The notes: a model not told the origin generated them from the sequence alone. A DNA stretch of 36,122 nt from Gammaproteobacteria bacterium (GCA_009937065.1 JAACDF010000238.1:1-36122), one strand, 5' to 3'. Shown: positions 16,969-26,495, counted from the stretch's first letter. Program-made: numbers and translations.

Positions 16969-17661
16969 ATGAAACTTATATCCACATACTTGGGTGTCTT
17001 GTTTGGTGCCTTTGCCATCAGCCATGCCGCCGCCAATCCTGTAGTGAATGTCATTAATGTACAAACTGATGACCCTGCTGGATACACTGAATATCTTGCA
17101 AAAAACCCGCAGATATTTGAGTCGTTCGGAGCAGTTACTGGCGGCACATGCGTCACACTCACGGGTCACAGGTATCCAAATCAAGCGTTTGCTTGGACTA
17201 TCTACAACACGCCAGCCGATGCTTACAAATCTGCTACCGCCTTTGCTATGGCGCCAAAGAATCCAACGATGGAAAGCATGCGCAAAGTTGTGTCTGCTGA
17301 GATGTATGCGGTTTTGAAGCCGTTTACCTTACCGTCAGGATTTGAGCGTCGATTTCAGCTAGTCGTTAACGATGTGCCGAAGTACATCGAGGCCGCTATC
17401 GAGCTAGAGAAAGGCTGGCAGGCTAATGGGCATAATGTAGAGATTGGCGTGTTCATGCCCCTAGGAAAGGGCGAAACTTCGGCCAATCAACTTGATGTAC
17501 GTATCTTTGGTGTAACACCAGAGGCGGCAGGTAAGTTGAGCTTAGAGTTGATGGGACAACCCTCGTGGAACCAAGCGGCCGCGGCAAAACTGGCAAGCAC
17601 AGTGGAATCTGTCGAGCTTGATACCTTCGAGATGTGTAAGCAGGTGTACCCAGCCAGCTAA
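16969..17661 (+). CDS. Secreted paralogue of the preceding protein, ABM-like fold
   Basis: 230 residues from the ATG at 16969, which has GAGGAGAT 4-5 bases upstream; the frame opens further up at 16942 but that would hide the signal peptide. Signal peptide MKLISTYLGVLFGAFAISHA. Both halves look like ABM-type units: VVNVINVQTDDPAGYTEYL opens the first, RRFQLVVNDVPKYIEAAIEL the second, with RIFGVTPEAAGKLSLELM near the end. Lies 59 bases after the preceding gene on the same strand and ends at a terminator. Function unknown; scavenging or binding of a small hydrophobic compound would fit the fold, but that is a guess. Confidence 0.65.
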   Translation: MKLISTYLGVLFGAFAISHAAANPVVNVINVQTDDPAGYTEYLAKNPQIFESFGAVTGGTCVTLTGHRYPNQAFAWTIYNTPADAYKSATAFAMAPKNPTMESMRKVVSAEMYAVLKPFTLPSGFERRFQLVVNDVPKYIEAAIELEKGWQANGHNVEIGVFMPLGKGETSANQLDVRIFGVTPEAAGKLSLELMGQPSWNQAAAAKLASTVESVELDTFEMCKQVYPAS

Positions 17662-17674
17662 ACTCAGCAAAACA

Positions 17675-17694
17675 GGGCGCGTGAGCGCCCTTTT
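17675..17694 (+). terminator. Rho-independent terminator
   Basis: GGGCGC-GTGA-GCGCCC followed by TTTTAAT, 14 bases after the stop of the second ABM-like gene. A perfect 6-bp G+C stem with a tetraloop. It would separate or attenuate transcription into the third gene at 17715. Confidence 0.75.
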
Positions 17695-17714
17695 AATCAA
17701 TAAGGAGACGCCAA

Positions 17715-18020
17715 ATGGCCGAATTAGTCGTCCTAAATTTCAAGGCCGCCGAGGGCAACTTTGATGCTTTAGCTGACATGTTCAGAGCTGTATTAGGTGA
17801 CACTCGGGCTTACGACGGATGCATAAAAGTAGACGTCTACGAGGATAGAGATAGCTCTACTATCACTTTGGTTGAAGAGTGGGAAACGCTCGCACACCAG
17901 CAAAAATATCTCGGGTGGCGAATTGAAACAGGTATCCAAGAAGCTAATAAAGATATCTTAGAAGGTGGTTTCGATAATGGAGTCACAGTCCATACATGGG
18001 GCAGTAAAAAAGACTACTGA
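17715..18020 (+). CDS. ABM-domain protein (putative quinol monooxygenase-like)
   Basis: 101 residues, AAGGAG 7 bases before the ATG. Single cytoplasmic ABM domain: AELVVLNFKAAEGNFDALADMF (strand 1, helix 1), TRAYDGCIKVDVYEDRDSSTITLVEEWE (strands 2-3; the EEW is typical) and a second helix with HQQKYLGWR. Such proteins are small dimeric barrels; some (YgiN, ActVA-Orf6) oxidise quinols without a cofactor, others are only structural relatives. Third member of the ABM-like trio in the island, but unlike the other two it has no signal peptide. It ends 49 bases before fragment 3 of the repeated gene. Confidence 0.72.
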   Translation: MAELVVLNFKAAEGNFDALADMFRAVLGDTRAYDGCIKVDVYEDRDSSTITLVEEWETLAHQQKYLGWRIETGIQEANKDILEGGFDNGVTVHTWGSKKDY

Positions 18021-18069
18021 AGCCACATCTGAGGTTGGCATAGCATGATGACCTCATGACCCACTATAC

Positions 18070-18156
18070 CGAGGTTACGGAAAGCCAGCGGTTAAACAAG
18101 AACAAGAGATAGTGGATTTACCGCCAGTGGTTATTCAGCTGACGGGGCCGAGCTAG
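18070..18156 (+). pseudogene. 3'-terminal fragment 3 of the small phage-like gene
   Basis: Homology to the complete gene begins at codons for RGYGKPAVKQEQEI and runs through VDLPPVVIQLTGPS to TAG. Only the last ~28 codons remain. It follows the ABM cargo and precedes the small secreted-protein gene, whose 3' end runs through it on the opposite strand. Confidence 0.7.
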
Positions 18157-18451
18157 CCAATAAGTAACGGCATTTAGGCACCTGTTTATCCAATTTTGTT
18201 CTATCGACTACGAGCGCTGTAAGTTCAGCAACTGTCAAATACTCTACTGCGAGGGTCGCCATACAAACGCAAAAATCCCTCAACGCTTGACTGTCTTCTC
18301 GTTCCGCAGAGCAGGATTCGATAAAACTTTTTTTGAAATTAGTTGTAAAAGCTTCGTTGAATCCCCCTTTGAAGTCGGAGCTATGAGCCGTCAGCGACAA
18401 CCCAAAAAATAGCGTGCAGAGAAACCCTGACATGGCCTTAGTTGCCTTCAT
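18131..18451 (-). CDS. Small secreted cysteine-containing protein, unknown function
   Basis: 106 residues from the ATG at 18451, with GGAG 6-7 bases upstream. N-terminal signal peptide (MKATKAMSGFLCTLFFGLSL, cleavage near HS-S). The mature part has four cysteines (ESCSAE, DFCVCM, PKCRY), with the FCxC motif and a following EYLTVAEL segment seen in many short proteobacterial periplasmic proteins of unknown role. The last eight codons and stop (LLASSAPSAE region) are the antisense of fragment 3, so its natural C-terminus was likely replaced when it arrived. Second cargo unit of the island. Confidence 0.6.
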   Translation of the reverse strand: MKATKAMSGFLCTLFFGLSLTAHSSDFKGGFNEAFTTNFKKSFIESCSAEREDSQALRDFCVCMATLAVEYLTVAELTALVVDRTKLDKQVPKCRYLLASSAPSAE

Positions 18452-18577
18452 CAATCACTCCTCAAAAAATATTAATTCCACTTCTAATAGCTGTGGCGCA
18501 AATCACTCACAGATAAAAAGGTAGTACGGAAATTGAGCTTTGCAAAATTAAGACGGATGAAATCGTCAAATAGATAG

Positions 18578-18697
18578 GCCCTTCTAGACCGAGCATATGG
18601 CAAGCCAGCGGTTAAAGAAGAAAGGGACATTGTGGACTTGCCACCAGTGGTTATTCAGCTGACGGGGCCAAGCATGGATAAGTTTGGTGAGGCTTAA
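18578..18697 (+). pseudogene. 3'-terminal fragment 4 of the small phage-like gene
   Basis: Reads ALLDRAYGKPAVKEERDIVD, then LPPVVIQLTGPSMDKFGEA and TAA. The longer tail makes it the best candidate for the original 3' end of the gene, displaced here by the cargo inserted after the complete copy. The 360-base stretch between the small secreted-protein gene and the tRNA holds this fragment, the 25-bp tRNA flank of the direct repeat, and about 90 bases (18698-18787) with nothing recognisable apart from a weak CCC/GGG hairpin followed by ATTTTTT near 18720-18737. Confidence 0.7.
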
Positions 18698-18787
18698 TCT
18701 TCTGCTGAACCCGTTCCTGACCCCTTCGGGATTTTTTCTCGCACCCATTGCGATACCGAACCGATACCGCGCTTCAACCCTTCTGCA

Positions 18788-18894
18788 AATGGCTTAGGTA
18801 AGCTAAAAAAGATGGTCGGGACGGCAGGATTTGAACCTGCGACCACCACACCCCCAGTGTGGTGCGCTACCAGACTGCGCTACGCCCCGAAGGC
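18788..18894. repeat. Direct repeat, right copy (with the intact tRNA-Pro)
   Basis: Partner of 15577-15683. Contains the functional tRNA-Pro and 25 bp of its 3' flank, including the small palindrome GCTTAGGTAAGC. Homology stops 5 bases beyond the tRNA 5' end, just before the tRNA promoter. Confidence 0.75.
18813..18889 (-). tRNA. tRNA-Pro (anticodon GGG)
   Basis: 77 nt with encoded CCA. Acceptor CGGGGCG pairs with CGTCCCG, D stem GCGC/GCGC, anticodon stem CCACA/TGTGG with loop CTGGGGG (anticodon GGG), variable loop TGGTC, T stem GCAGG/CCTGC with TTCAAAT. All stems pair. It lies 41 bases after the merR stop on the same strand and serves as the right boundary of the island. Confidence 0.95.
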
Positions 18895-18899
18895 CGCGG

Positions 18900-18928
18900 A
18901 GTATACGGGTATTCACCGCGATAGGGAA
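18900..18928 (-). promoter_or_regulatory. Promoter of tRNA-Pro
   Basis: On the minus strand TTCCCT (-35), 17 bases, TATACT (-10), followed by a G+C-rich CCGCGG discriminator typical of stringently controlled stable-RNA genes. It lies between the merR stop and the tRNA. The -35 is a poor match, hence moderate confidence. Confidence 0.5.
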
Positions 18929-18930
18929 TC

Positions 18931-19290
18931 TTAGTCGTCGAGTTGAAGTAGTGACTTTGCGGCTTCCAAATCTTTGAGGCTATCGCTCACCGCGGACATT
19001 ACCTCGGCCGGGTTGGGACCGTCCTCACTCGTTAGACGCTGGCGCGCTCCACCGATGGTGTAGCCTTCCTCATATAACAAACCACGAATCGCACGAACCA
19101 ATTCAACATCGCCGCGTTGGTAATAACGCCGGTTACCGCGGCGCTTAACGGGCTTTAGCTGGGGAAACTCAGCTTCCCAATAGCGAAGCACGTGCGGCTT
19201 TACAGCACATAAGGTACTGACCTCACCAATGGTGAAGTAGCGTTTTCCCGGAATTGGAGGTAGTTCGTTATTGTGGGTAGGCTCAAGCAT
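18931..19290 (-). CDS. MerR-family transcriptional regulator
   Basis: 119 residues. N-terminal winged helix: [24 protein letters not shown], then [45 protein letters not shown]; a short coiled tail ([15 protein letters not shown]) follows with no ligand-binding cysteines. This is the regulator regularly found directly after ihfA in gammaproteobacteria; its target is unknown. Its start overlaps the end of ihfA by 8 bases, so it is translated from the same message. Confidence 0.92.
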   Translation of the reverse strand: MLEPTHNNELPPIPGKRYFTIGEVSTLCAVKPHVLRYWEAEFPQLKPVKRRGNRRYYQRGDVELVRAIRGLLYEEGYTIGGARQRLTSEDGPNPAEVMSAVSDSLKDLEAAKSLLQLDD

Positions 19291-19582
19291 CGCTTTGCAT
19301 CTTCTCTACCCGGGCTTTGAGCTTTTGTCCGGGCTTGAAGGTAACAACGCGTCTAGCCGAAATAGGGATCTCTTCACCCGTTTTCGGATTACGACCGGGG
19401 CGCGAACCTTTATCACGAAGATCGAAGTTGCCAAAACCCGAGAGTTTCACCTGCTCATTATTTTCTAAACAGATACGAATCTCTTCAAAGAACTGCTCCA
19501 CCAATTCCTTCGCTTCGCGCTTGTTAAGCCCCAGCTCTTCAAAAAGCTTATCGGCCATCTCTGATTTCGTTAATGCGGACAT
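19283..19582 (-). CDS. ihfA: Integration host factor subunit alpha
   Basis: 99 residues, the standard length. DNA-bending nucleoid protein that works as a heterodimer with IhfB. Seen: [44 protein letters not shown], and the DNA-inserting arm with [20 protein letters not shown] containing the intercalating proline region. It follows pheT by 7 bases, with no separate SD of note, in the conserved pheST-ihfA arrangement. Confidence 0.97.
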   Translation of the reverse strand: MSALTKSEMADKLFEELGLNKREAKELVEQFFEEIRICLENNEQVKLSGFGNFDLRDKGSRPGRNPKTGEEIPISARRVVTFKPGQKLKARVEKMQSDA

Positions 19583-19589
19583 GTTGTTA

Positions 19590-21959
19590 TCAGCTTCGCA
19601 ATTCGATACCCAGTTTTTCTCTCAAGGAATCAAGCACTTGGTCAATAGCACTTGATACTTCAGTCTCGTCGAGAGTGCGACTTTGATCTTGGAATGTCAA
19701 ACCGATGGCAAGACTTTTCTTACCTTCTGCCAAACCAGTACCCTCGTAGACATCAAAAAGGTCCAACTTGGTGAGCAAGCTCCCAGCCGCCTCGCGGATT
19801 GTCGAAAGTACTTCACTTGAAGCGATAGCCTTATCAGCGACCACCGCGAGGTCTCTACGGGTCTCCGGGTACTTGGAGATATCGTCGTAAGCGGGCATGG
19901 CAACGTCAGTCACAACCGATTGAAAAACCTCAGCAACCACGGTGTTTGCTGGAATACCCATGGCCTTACGGACGCTTGGGTGCACTGCCCCAATACGCCC
20001 GACAGACTCGCCGTCGACTAAGATCGCAGCACTCTGACCGTCATGGAGTCCTGGAAACACGGACGCCTCGAATGTCAGGCGGTCACCAAGATTCGCAAGC
20101 AGACCCTCTACAGTGCCTTTGAGGTCAAAAAAGTCTGCGGCGGCCTTATCCGTAGACCAGCCCTCTGTGTCTCGCAAGCCTGACACCGCGATGGCCAGCA
20201 TAGGAATCTGCTCAGCGTCCCCTTTTGCCGGGATAAATTTCAAGCCTGTCTCAAACAACCGCACGCGGCTCTGCTGTCGACTCGCGTTGTGCGCAATGGC
20301 TTTCAGTAGCCCGGGAATTAGGCTAGTGCGCATGACTGCCAGATCCGTTGATATCGGGTTCTTAAGTGAGATGGGGGAGAGCTCTGGATCGAAGTGATCC
20401 TGCAACTCAGGTGCAACGAAGCTGAATGTCACTGCCTCGAAGTAACCCCGTGCGACCAGATCGTTCTTAACGAGACGAAGCGCACGGTGTGTCTCGGGAA
20501 CCTCAGTTGGGATGAGACTCGCGATAATCGGCTGTGATGGGATGGCATCGAATCCAATGATCCGTGCGAGCTCCTCGATGAGGTCCACCTCGAGCCCCGT
20601 ATCGAACCGCCAGCTTGGTGCGGTACACAGCCATCCTTGCTCATGCCCCACAACCCAGAAACCAAGGCCTTCAAGGATGCGTTCTACCTCAACCCGATCA
20701 ATGCGAATGCCCAGCAACTTTTCAATCTGAGTTTCTCTCAGTAGTACGGCTTCATTCACGGGAAGATCAGCATCAGAGACTACTTCTGTCACTGGCCCCG
20801 CTTCACCGCCCACGGCGTCAATAAATAACTGGGTTGCACGCTCCATCGCCTCGCGCTGGAGCTGGAAGTCAACGCCACGCTCGTAACGGTGAGATGCATC
20901 GGTATGCAATCCATATGACCGAGCTCTTCCTGCCATCAGCTCTGGAGTAAAGAAAGCACTCTCCAAGAATAAGTTCGTCGTAGACTCACTCACACCACTG
21001 TCCGCACCACCCATAATGCCGGCGAGTGCGAGCGGTTTAGCATGATCAGCAATGACCAGGGTTCCAGGCTGTAATGTCTGCTCCGTGCCATCAAGGAGCG
21101 TCAAAACCTCCTCTGGCTCACACTCGCGCACAACGATCCCACCACTTAGCCGGTCAAGATCGAAGGCGTGAAGGGGTTGGCCCAATTCCAATAAAACATA
21201 GTTCGTCACGTCGACAGCGGCGTCAATTGACCGCAATCCAGCCCGCTCCAAACGCTCACGCATATAGTCAGGCGTGGAACGCGATAGATCCACGTTTTTA
21301 ATCACACGACCAAGATACCTAGGACACTTCGCTGTAGCTTCAATAGTGATTGGAAATGTATCGGAAACCGTGCTCTCCACCGGTGGTGTAGCGCGCTCGT
21401 TTAAAGCCTCATCAAAGGCAACCGCAACGTCGCGAGCAACACCACGAATACTGAGGCAATCGGCTCGATTGGGTGTGAGACCCAACTCAAGCACTTGGTC
21501 TTCAAGCGACAAATAGTCTCGAATATCAGCACCGATGGGGGCATCTGCAGGCAGCTCCATCAGTCCGTCGTTATCTTCGGAGATCGTCAGCTCAGCTCCC
21601 GCACACAGCATCCCCTGCGACTCAACGCCGCGTAGCTTGGCTTTCTTGATCTTGAAGTTACCGGGAAGGACCGCTCCCACCTTGGCGAGCGGCGCTATAA
21701 GCCCGACACGGGCATTCGGCGCACCACAGACAATCTGAACAGTCTCATCACCGATATTCACGGTGCATACTCGCAACTTATCCGCATCGGGATGCTGCTC
21801 AGCCGCTATAATTTGAGCAACCACAACGCCCGAGAAGGGCTCAGCTGCGCCCGTAACACTGTCGACTTCCAAACCGATCATGGTCAGCTTATGACTCAGG
21901 GCTTCTGTAGTCACTTGAGGACTAACCCAGGTACGAAGCCACTGTTCCGAAATAATCAT
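19590..21959 (-). CDS. pheT: Phenylalanine-tRNA ligase beta subunit
   Basis: 789 residues (E. coli 795). Domains in order: tRNA-binding OB fold ([25 protein letters not shown], residues ~41-65), B3/B4 editing domain for Tyr-tRNA (around 210-400), B5 domain, the catalytic-like core, and the C-terminal ferredoxin-fold anticodon-binding domain ([20 protein letters not shown]). Starts 9 bases after the pheS stop. Forms the alpha2-beta2 enzyme with PheS. Confidence 0.97.
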   Translation of the reverse strand: MIISEQWLRTWVSPQVTTEALSHKLTMIGLEVDSVTGAAEPFSGVVVAQIIAAEQHPDADKLRVCTVNIGDETVQIVCGAPNARVGLIAPLAKVGAVLPGNFKIKKAKLRGVESQGMLCAGAELTISEDNDGLMELPADAPIGADIRDYLSLEDQVLELGLTPNRADCLSIRGVARDVAVAFDEALNERATPPVESTVSDTFPITIEATAKCPRYLGRVIKNVDLSRSTPDYMRERLERAGLRSIDAAVDVTNYVLLELGQPLHAFDLDRLSGGIVVRECEPEEVLTLLDGTEQTLQPGTLVIADHAKPLALAGIMGGADSGVSESTTNLFLESAFFTPELMAGRARSYGLHTDASHRYERGVDFQLQREAMERATQLFIDAVGGEAGPVTEVVSDADLPVNEAVLLRETQIEKLLGIRIDRVEVERILEGLGFWVVGHEQGWLCTAPSWRFDTGLEVDLIEELARIIGFDAIPSQPIIASLIPTEVPETHRALRLVKNDLVARGYFEAVTFSFVAPELQDHFDPELSPISLKNPISTDLAVMRTSLIPGLLKAIAHNASRQQSRVRLFETGLKFIPAKGDAEQIPMLAIAVSGLRDTEGWSTDKAAADFFDLKGTVEGLLANLGDRLTFEASVFPGLHDGQSAAILVDGESVGRIGAVHPSVRKAMGIPANTVVAEVFQSVVTDVAMPAYDDISKYPETRRDLAVVADKAIASSEVLSTIREAAGSLLTKLDLFDVYEGTGLAEGKKSLAIGLTFQDQSRTLDETEVSSAIDQVLDSLREKLGIELRS

Positions 21960-21968
21960 CGTGCTAAC

Positions 21969-22987
<1,019 letters not shown>

Positions 22988-23011
22988 TTGTTACTCACGC
23001 TCCACTTATTC

Positions 23012-23035
23012 AAAAAAGGAGGCCGTAGCCTCCTT
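23012..23035 (-). terminator. Terminator or attenuator between rplT and pheS
   Basis: On the minus strand AAGGAGGC-TACG-GCCTCCTTTTTT: a stem of at least 6 G+C-rich pairs with a tetraloop and a T run. It ends infC-rpmI-rplT transcripts and would control read-through into pheST. Enteric bacteria have a phenylalanine attenuator at this point; no upstream Phe-rich leader peptide is seen here. Confidence 0.8.
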
Positions 23036-23082
23036 CTGATTATCGCTCTGCATTATCGCAGTCGGTAGGCCGAAAACTGCAA

Positions 23083-23442
23083 TTAAGCTGCTAATGCAGC
23101 TTTAGCACGCTCCACCACTGCCGCAAATGCTGGCTTATCGTAGACAGCGAGGTCAGCAAGGACGCGTCGATCGAGAGTGATCTCGGCTCTCTTCAGGCCA
23201 TTGATGAACTTGCTGTAGGTCAAACCGTTTGCACGCGACTGCGCGTTGATACGCGTAATCCAGAGCGCACGGAACTGACGCTTGCGCTGACGGCGGTCAC
23301 GATAAGCGTACTGTCCCGCTTTAGTGACGGCCTGCTTGGCCACTCGGAATACACGTGAACGCGCGCCGTAGTAACCCTTTGCTTGCTTGAGAATTTTCTT
23401 GTGTCGACGGTGAGCCGTGACACCACGTTTTACACGAGGCAT
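23083..23442 (-). CDS. rplT: Large ribosomal subunit protein bL20
   Basis: 119 residues (E. coli 118). Basic N-terminal helix [20 protein letters not shown], then [41 protein letters not shown]. Needed for early assembly of the 50S subunit and, in enteric bacteria, a translational repressor of rpmI. Follows rpmI by 26 bases. Confidence 0.98.
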   Translation of the reverse strand: MPRVKRGVTAHRRHKKILKQAKGYYGARSRVFRVAKQAVTKAGQYAYRDRRQRKRQFRALWITRINAQSRANGLTYSKFINGLKRAEITLDRRVLADLAVYDKPAFAAVVERAKAALAA

Positions 23443-23468
23443 GTTTTATCTCCTAAAGAACTTAACGA

Positions 23469-23663
23469 TTACTTGGCGCGCAACATACGATCCACAAGTA
23501 CCACGTCGGACTTATGAATCATTGATGTGCCTCGAAGCTGACGCTTACGCTTGGTCGTCATTTTCGTCAGGATGTGGCTCTTGTAAGCACTCTTGCGCTT
23601 ATAACCACTGGCCGTCTTCTTAAACCGCTTAGCGGCACCACTGTGAATTTTGGCTTTTGGCAT
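23469..23663 (-). CDS. rpmI: Large ribosomal subunit protein bL35
   Basis: 64 residues, standard length, strongly basic: [38 protein letters not shown], ending VDRMLRAK. Sits between infC and rplT as in most bacteria; gap to infC 81 bases. Confidence 0.98.
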   Translation of the reverse strand: MPKAKIHSGAAKRFKKTASGYKRKSAYKSHILTKMTTKRKRQLRGTSMIHKSDVVLVDRMLRAK

Positions 23664-23744
23664 CTTAGATACTCCTGCTTTGTGCTCGTTCCAGTTTCCT
23701 GTCAGAGCGTTTCATCAACCGAGCAATAGGGCATTCACGGGCCA

Positions 23745-24272
23745 CTATCCTCGTTTCTTGGGCGCTATCACCATCGTCAACTGACGACCTTCCATTTTTG
23801 GAAATTGTTCAACAGCACCCAACTCGCTGAGGTCACTCTCAACTCGCTTGAGAATTTCCATACCGAGCTCTTGGTGAGCCATTTCACGACCGCGGTATCG
23901 CAACGTGACCTTGGCCTTATCACCGTTTTCTAAAAATCGGACCAAGTTTCGCAGCTTGACCTGATAGTCACCTTCATCCGTTCCCGGACGAAACTTCATT
24001 TCCTTAATCTGTGTACGTTTAGCCTTTTTCTTCTGAGCCGCTTTTTGCTTTTTAGCTTCAAAAATATGTTTGCCGTAATCCATGATCTTGCAAACAGGTG
24101 TTTCCCCGTCTGCCATCATCACCAGATCCATGCCCGCCGCATCGGCTTTTCCCATTGCCTCTGCATTTGAAACAATGCCGACCTGGCTGCCATCAGCATC
24201 GATCAGGCGCACCATTGCCGCCTCGATCTGCTCGTTTGTCAGAGCTCGTTTGCCCTTGCTATCGTTCTTAAT
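23745..24272 (-). CDS. infC: Translation initiation factor IF-3 (probable ATT start)
   Basis: 175 residues if it starts at the ATT at 24272, which has GGAGAG 9-11 bases upstream and is followed by AAG as in pseudomonad infC. A GTG at 24287 gives a 5-residue longer form but would place the GGAGAG inside the gene. Domains: N-terminal IF3-N ([37 protein letters not shown]), basic linker ([15 protein letters not shown]), C-terminal IF3-C ([46 protein letters not shown]). IF3 binds the 30S subunit and proofreads start codons, and an ATT start gives it autoregulation. Confidence 0.93.
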   Translation of the reverse strand: MKNDSKGKRALTNEQIEAAMVRLIDADGSQVGIVSNAEAMGKADAAGMDLVMMADGETPVCKIMDYGKHIFEAKKQKAAQKKKAKRTQIKEMKFRPGTDEGDYQVKLRNLVRFLENGDKAKVTLRYRGREMAHQELGMEILKRVESDLSELGAVEQFPKMEGRQLTMVIAPKKRG

Positions 24273-24382
24273 ACTGACTCTCTCCACAAACGGGTATCAG
24301 CTTCGCGACTTCCAAAATCAGTTAAAGACGCACACACCACCCAAAATAGGGCGGCGATTTTATAGTGAACAGCGCGGGATAA

Positions 24383-24410
24383 CAAGGCACTAGAGGCTGG
24401 TAATGCCTTG
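24383..24410. repeat. Inverted repeat in the thrS-infC gap
   Basis: CAAGGCA and TGCCTTG, perfect 7-bp arms around a 14-nt loop, 12 bases past the thrS stop. No T run follows on the minus strand (TTATCC), so it is probably a processing or stabilising hairpin rather than a terminator. The rest of the 150-base gap shows nothing I recognise. Confidence 0.4.
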
Positions 24411-24422
24411 TATTTATGCCAA

Positions 24423-26354
24423 TCAAGCGGACTTGTTCACCACTGATTTATTAGCCACCTCAGCCTGCAAGTGTGTGCCAAAGTCGCTTATGGACATGAC
24501 ACCGAGGTCAGAACCATGGCGACCGCGGACAGCGACCATTCCAGCCTCGCGCTCTTTTTCGCCCACGACTAACACGTAAGGCATCTTAGACAGCTCTGCC
24601 TCACGAATTTTAAACCCCACTTTTTCATTCCTCAGGTCGCTTACGACCCGGAAGCCCTGTGCCTTCAAGGTATTGACCACATCTTCGGCATAATCCCGCT
24701 GCTTATCAGTAATGTTGACGACAACCGCTTGTTGTGGCGCCAACCAAACGGGGAAATTGCCCTCGAAATGTTCAATAAGAATTCCGATAAAGCGCTCCAA
24801 TGAGCCAAATAGTGCACGGTGCAACATGACCGGACGCTTATCTCTATTTCCATCCTCATCAACGTAGGTAATGTCGAAGCGCTCGGGCAAGTTCATGTCC
24901 ACCTGCAAGGTGCCGCATTGCCAGTCTCGCCCAATGGCGTCGCGGAGAACAAACTCTAATTTAGGGCCATAGAATGCGCCCTCTCCAGGGAACAGCACGT
25001 AGTCCAGACCCATCACATCAAGCGCATTGCTTAACGCTCCCTCGAGCTTGTCCCATACTGCATCGGAGCCAATACGATTTTCAGGCCGTGTCGATAACTT
25101 GATAACAACGTCATCAAAACCAAAGTCCTTGTAGATATCCAACACAAGTGCGACAACGTCGATGCACTCCTGTTCCATCTGCTGCTCAGTGCAGTAAATA
25201 TGGGCATCATCCTGAGTGAAATGGCGGACACGCATGAGTCCGTGCAGTGCACCCGACGGCTCATACCGGTGGACTTTCCCAAATTCCGCCATGCGTAGCG
25301 GCAGATCGCGATAACTCTTCAAACCCTGCGCAAACATCGACACTGAGCCTGGGCAGTTCATGGGCTTGAGCGCAAAAATGCGCTCATCCTCGGTTTGAGT
25401 TGAGAACATATTTTCTCGGTAGTTAAACCAGTGCCCTGATGTCTCCCACAGGCTGCGATCCATGACATCAGGCGTATTCACCTCAACATAACCCGCGGCA
25501 TCCTGTCGGCAACGCATGTACTCCAGCAGCTCGCGAAAAAGCGTCCAGCCCTTCGGATGCCAAAATACAGAGCCCGGTGCATCATCAGCGAAATGGAATA
25601 AGCCAAGCTTTCTACCGATCTTTCGGTGATCGCGCTTCTCCGCTTCGGCGATCCGATTTAAATAGGCTTTCAACTCTTTCGGCGAAGACCAAGCAGTGCC
25701 ATAAATGCGCTGCAACTGCTGATTATTAGCATCACCGCGCCAATAGGCGCCCGCCACTTTCGTCAGCCTAAACGCACCTAATTTGCCCGTACTCGGCACA
25801 TGGGGACCGCGACATAAATCCATCCAGTCGCCCTGCTTGTAAACCGAAATTTCCTCACCCTCGGGCAATTCCTCGATGATTTGAACCTTATAGTGCTCAC
25901 CCATTTCTCGAAACAACTCGACTGCCTGCTCCCGAGAATAAACAAGGCGAGACACCTCAAGGTCCTCGGTGACCAACTCCTGCATCTTCGCCTCGATTTT
26001 CTCTAAATCTTCGAGCGAAAAATTGTGCTCTGACGCGAAGTCATAATAGAACCCGTCTTCAACGGTAGGCCCAATAGTGACCTGAGTACCGGGAAACAAC
26101 TGCTGTACTGCTTGCGCCAGTACATGTGCAGTCGAGTGGCGCAAAATTTCGAGTGCCTGATCATCACGACTGGTAATGATTCGCAACTCGGCATCGGCCT
26201 GAATTGAGTGGCTGGCATCGACCTCACGTCCATCCACGACGCCCGCAAGCGTTGCTTTCGCGAGGCCCGCACCTATGTCGGCAGCGACATCGTAAACCGT
26301 GATTGCATTATCGAATTGACGAGAGGATCCATCAGGGAGGGTAATAACCGGCAT
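24423..26354 (-). CDS. thrS: Threonine-tRNA ligase
   Basis: 643 residues (E. coli 642). Domains: TGS ([20 protein letters not shown]), editing domain with [11 protein letters not shown] and the later zinc-type CRGPHV, class II catalytic core with [27 protein letters not shown] (motif 2), the C-terminal motif 3 [19 protein letters not shown], and the anticodon domain ([18 protein letters not shown]). ATG with AGGA 7 bases upstream. It heads the operon; the leader carries two stem-loops that suggest feedback control by the enzyme itself. Confidence 0.98.
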   Translation of the reverse strand: MPVITLPDGSSRQFDNAITVYDVAADIGAGLAKATLAGVVDGREVDASHSIQADAELRIITSRDDQALEILRHSTAHVLAQAVQQLFPGTQVTIGPTVEDGFYYDFASEHNFSLEDLEKIEAKMQELVTEDLEVSRLVYSREQAVELFREMGEHYKVQIIEELPEGEEISVYKQGDWMDLCRGPHVPSTGKLGAFRLTKVAGAYWRGDANNQQLQRIYGTAWSSPKELKAYLNRIAEAEKRDHRKIGRKLGLFHFADDAPGSVFWHPKGWTLFRELLEYMRCRQDAAGYVEVNTPDVMDRSLWETSGHWFNYRENMFSTQTEDERIFALKPMNCPGSVSMFAQGLKSYRDLPLRMAEFGKVHRYEPSGALHGLMRVRHFTQDDAHIYCTEQQMEQECIDVVALVLDIYKDFGFDDVVIKLSTRPENRIGSDAVWDKLEGALSNALDVMGLDYVLFPGEGAFYGPKLEFVLRDAIGRDWQCGTLQVDMNLPERFDITYVDEDGNRDKRPVMLHRALFGSLERFIGILIEHFEGNFPVWLAPQQAVVVNITDKQRDYAEDVVNTLKAQGFRVVSDLRNEKVGFKIREAELSKMPYVLVVGEKEREAGMVAVRGRHGSDLGVMSISDFGTHLQAEVANKSVVNKSA

Positions 26355-26373
26355 ATAAATTTCCTAGTCAGTG

Positions 26374-26394
26374 GCAGTGCCTACGGTGCACTGC
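26374..26394 (-). promoter_or_regulatory. Candidate ThrRS operator hairpin with CGU anticodon-like loop
   Basis: On the minus strand GCAGTGC-ACCGTAG-GCACTGC: a perfect 7-bp stem and a 7-nt loop in which positions 34-36 (anticodon numbering) are CGU, a threonine anticodon. Its 3' edge is 8 bases upstream of the AGGA ribosome site of thrS. E. coli ThrRS represses its own translation by binding such a tRNA-Thr-like hairpin in the same place. A C replaces the usual U33. Confidence 0.6.
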
Positions 26395-26407
26395 GTGGTT
26401 TTTTTAG

Positions 26408-26434
26408 GAGAGCCTCGACAACCCCGAGGACCTC
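26408..26434 (-). promoter_or_regulatory. Second stem-loop of the thrS leader
   Basis: On the minus strand GAG-GT-CCTCG-GGGTTGT-CGAGG-CT-CTC: a 5-bp stem with a 7-nt loop, extended by GAG/CTC across an internal loop. It is joined to the proximal hairpin by an A-rich unpaired linker of 13 bases. The loop contains GGU shifted by one position from the anticodon register. The two-hairpin-plus-linker layout is that of the E. coli thrS operator, but this second hairpin is weaker evidence. Confidence 0.4.
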
Positions 26435-26495
26435 AAAAATAACGTCTGTGTGATACCTGAATTTGCTTCTATGTTAACCCAATGAGTCTGTTTTT

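Larger units (their letters stand above)
15577..18894. mobile_element. tRNA-Pro-bounded accessory island without integrase
   Basis: About 3.3 kb flanked by the two 107-bp tRNA-Pro repeats. It carries one complete and two 3'-terminal copies of a small phage-like gene, three ABM-fold-like cargo genes and one small secreted-protein gene; a further fragment lies just outside on the left. The nature of the recombination (integrase acting in trans, a lost integrase, or homologous recombination between repeats) cannot be decided from sequence. Confidence 0.55.

Noticed and set aside
23006-23053. A 15-codon frame on the minus strand with two adjacent Phe codons upstream of pheS, like a phenylalanine attenuator leader
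   Set aside because: The Phe codons are the T run of the terminator itself, downstream of the hairpin, so ribosome stalling there could not prevent the hairpin; there is also no SD before its ATG.
26374-26407. Rho-independent terminator on the plus strand (hairpin followed by GTGG and seven T)
   Set aside because: No plus-strand gene ends here; the hairpin fits better as the minus-strand thrS leader structure.
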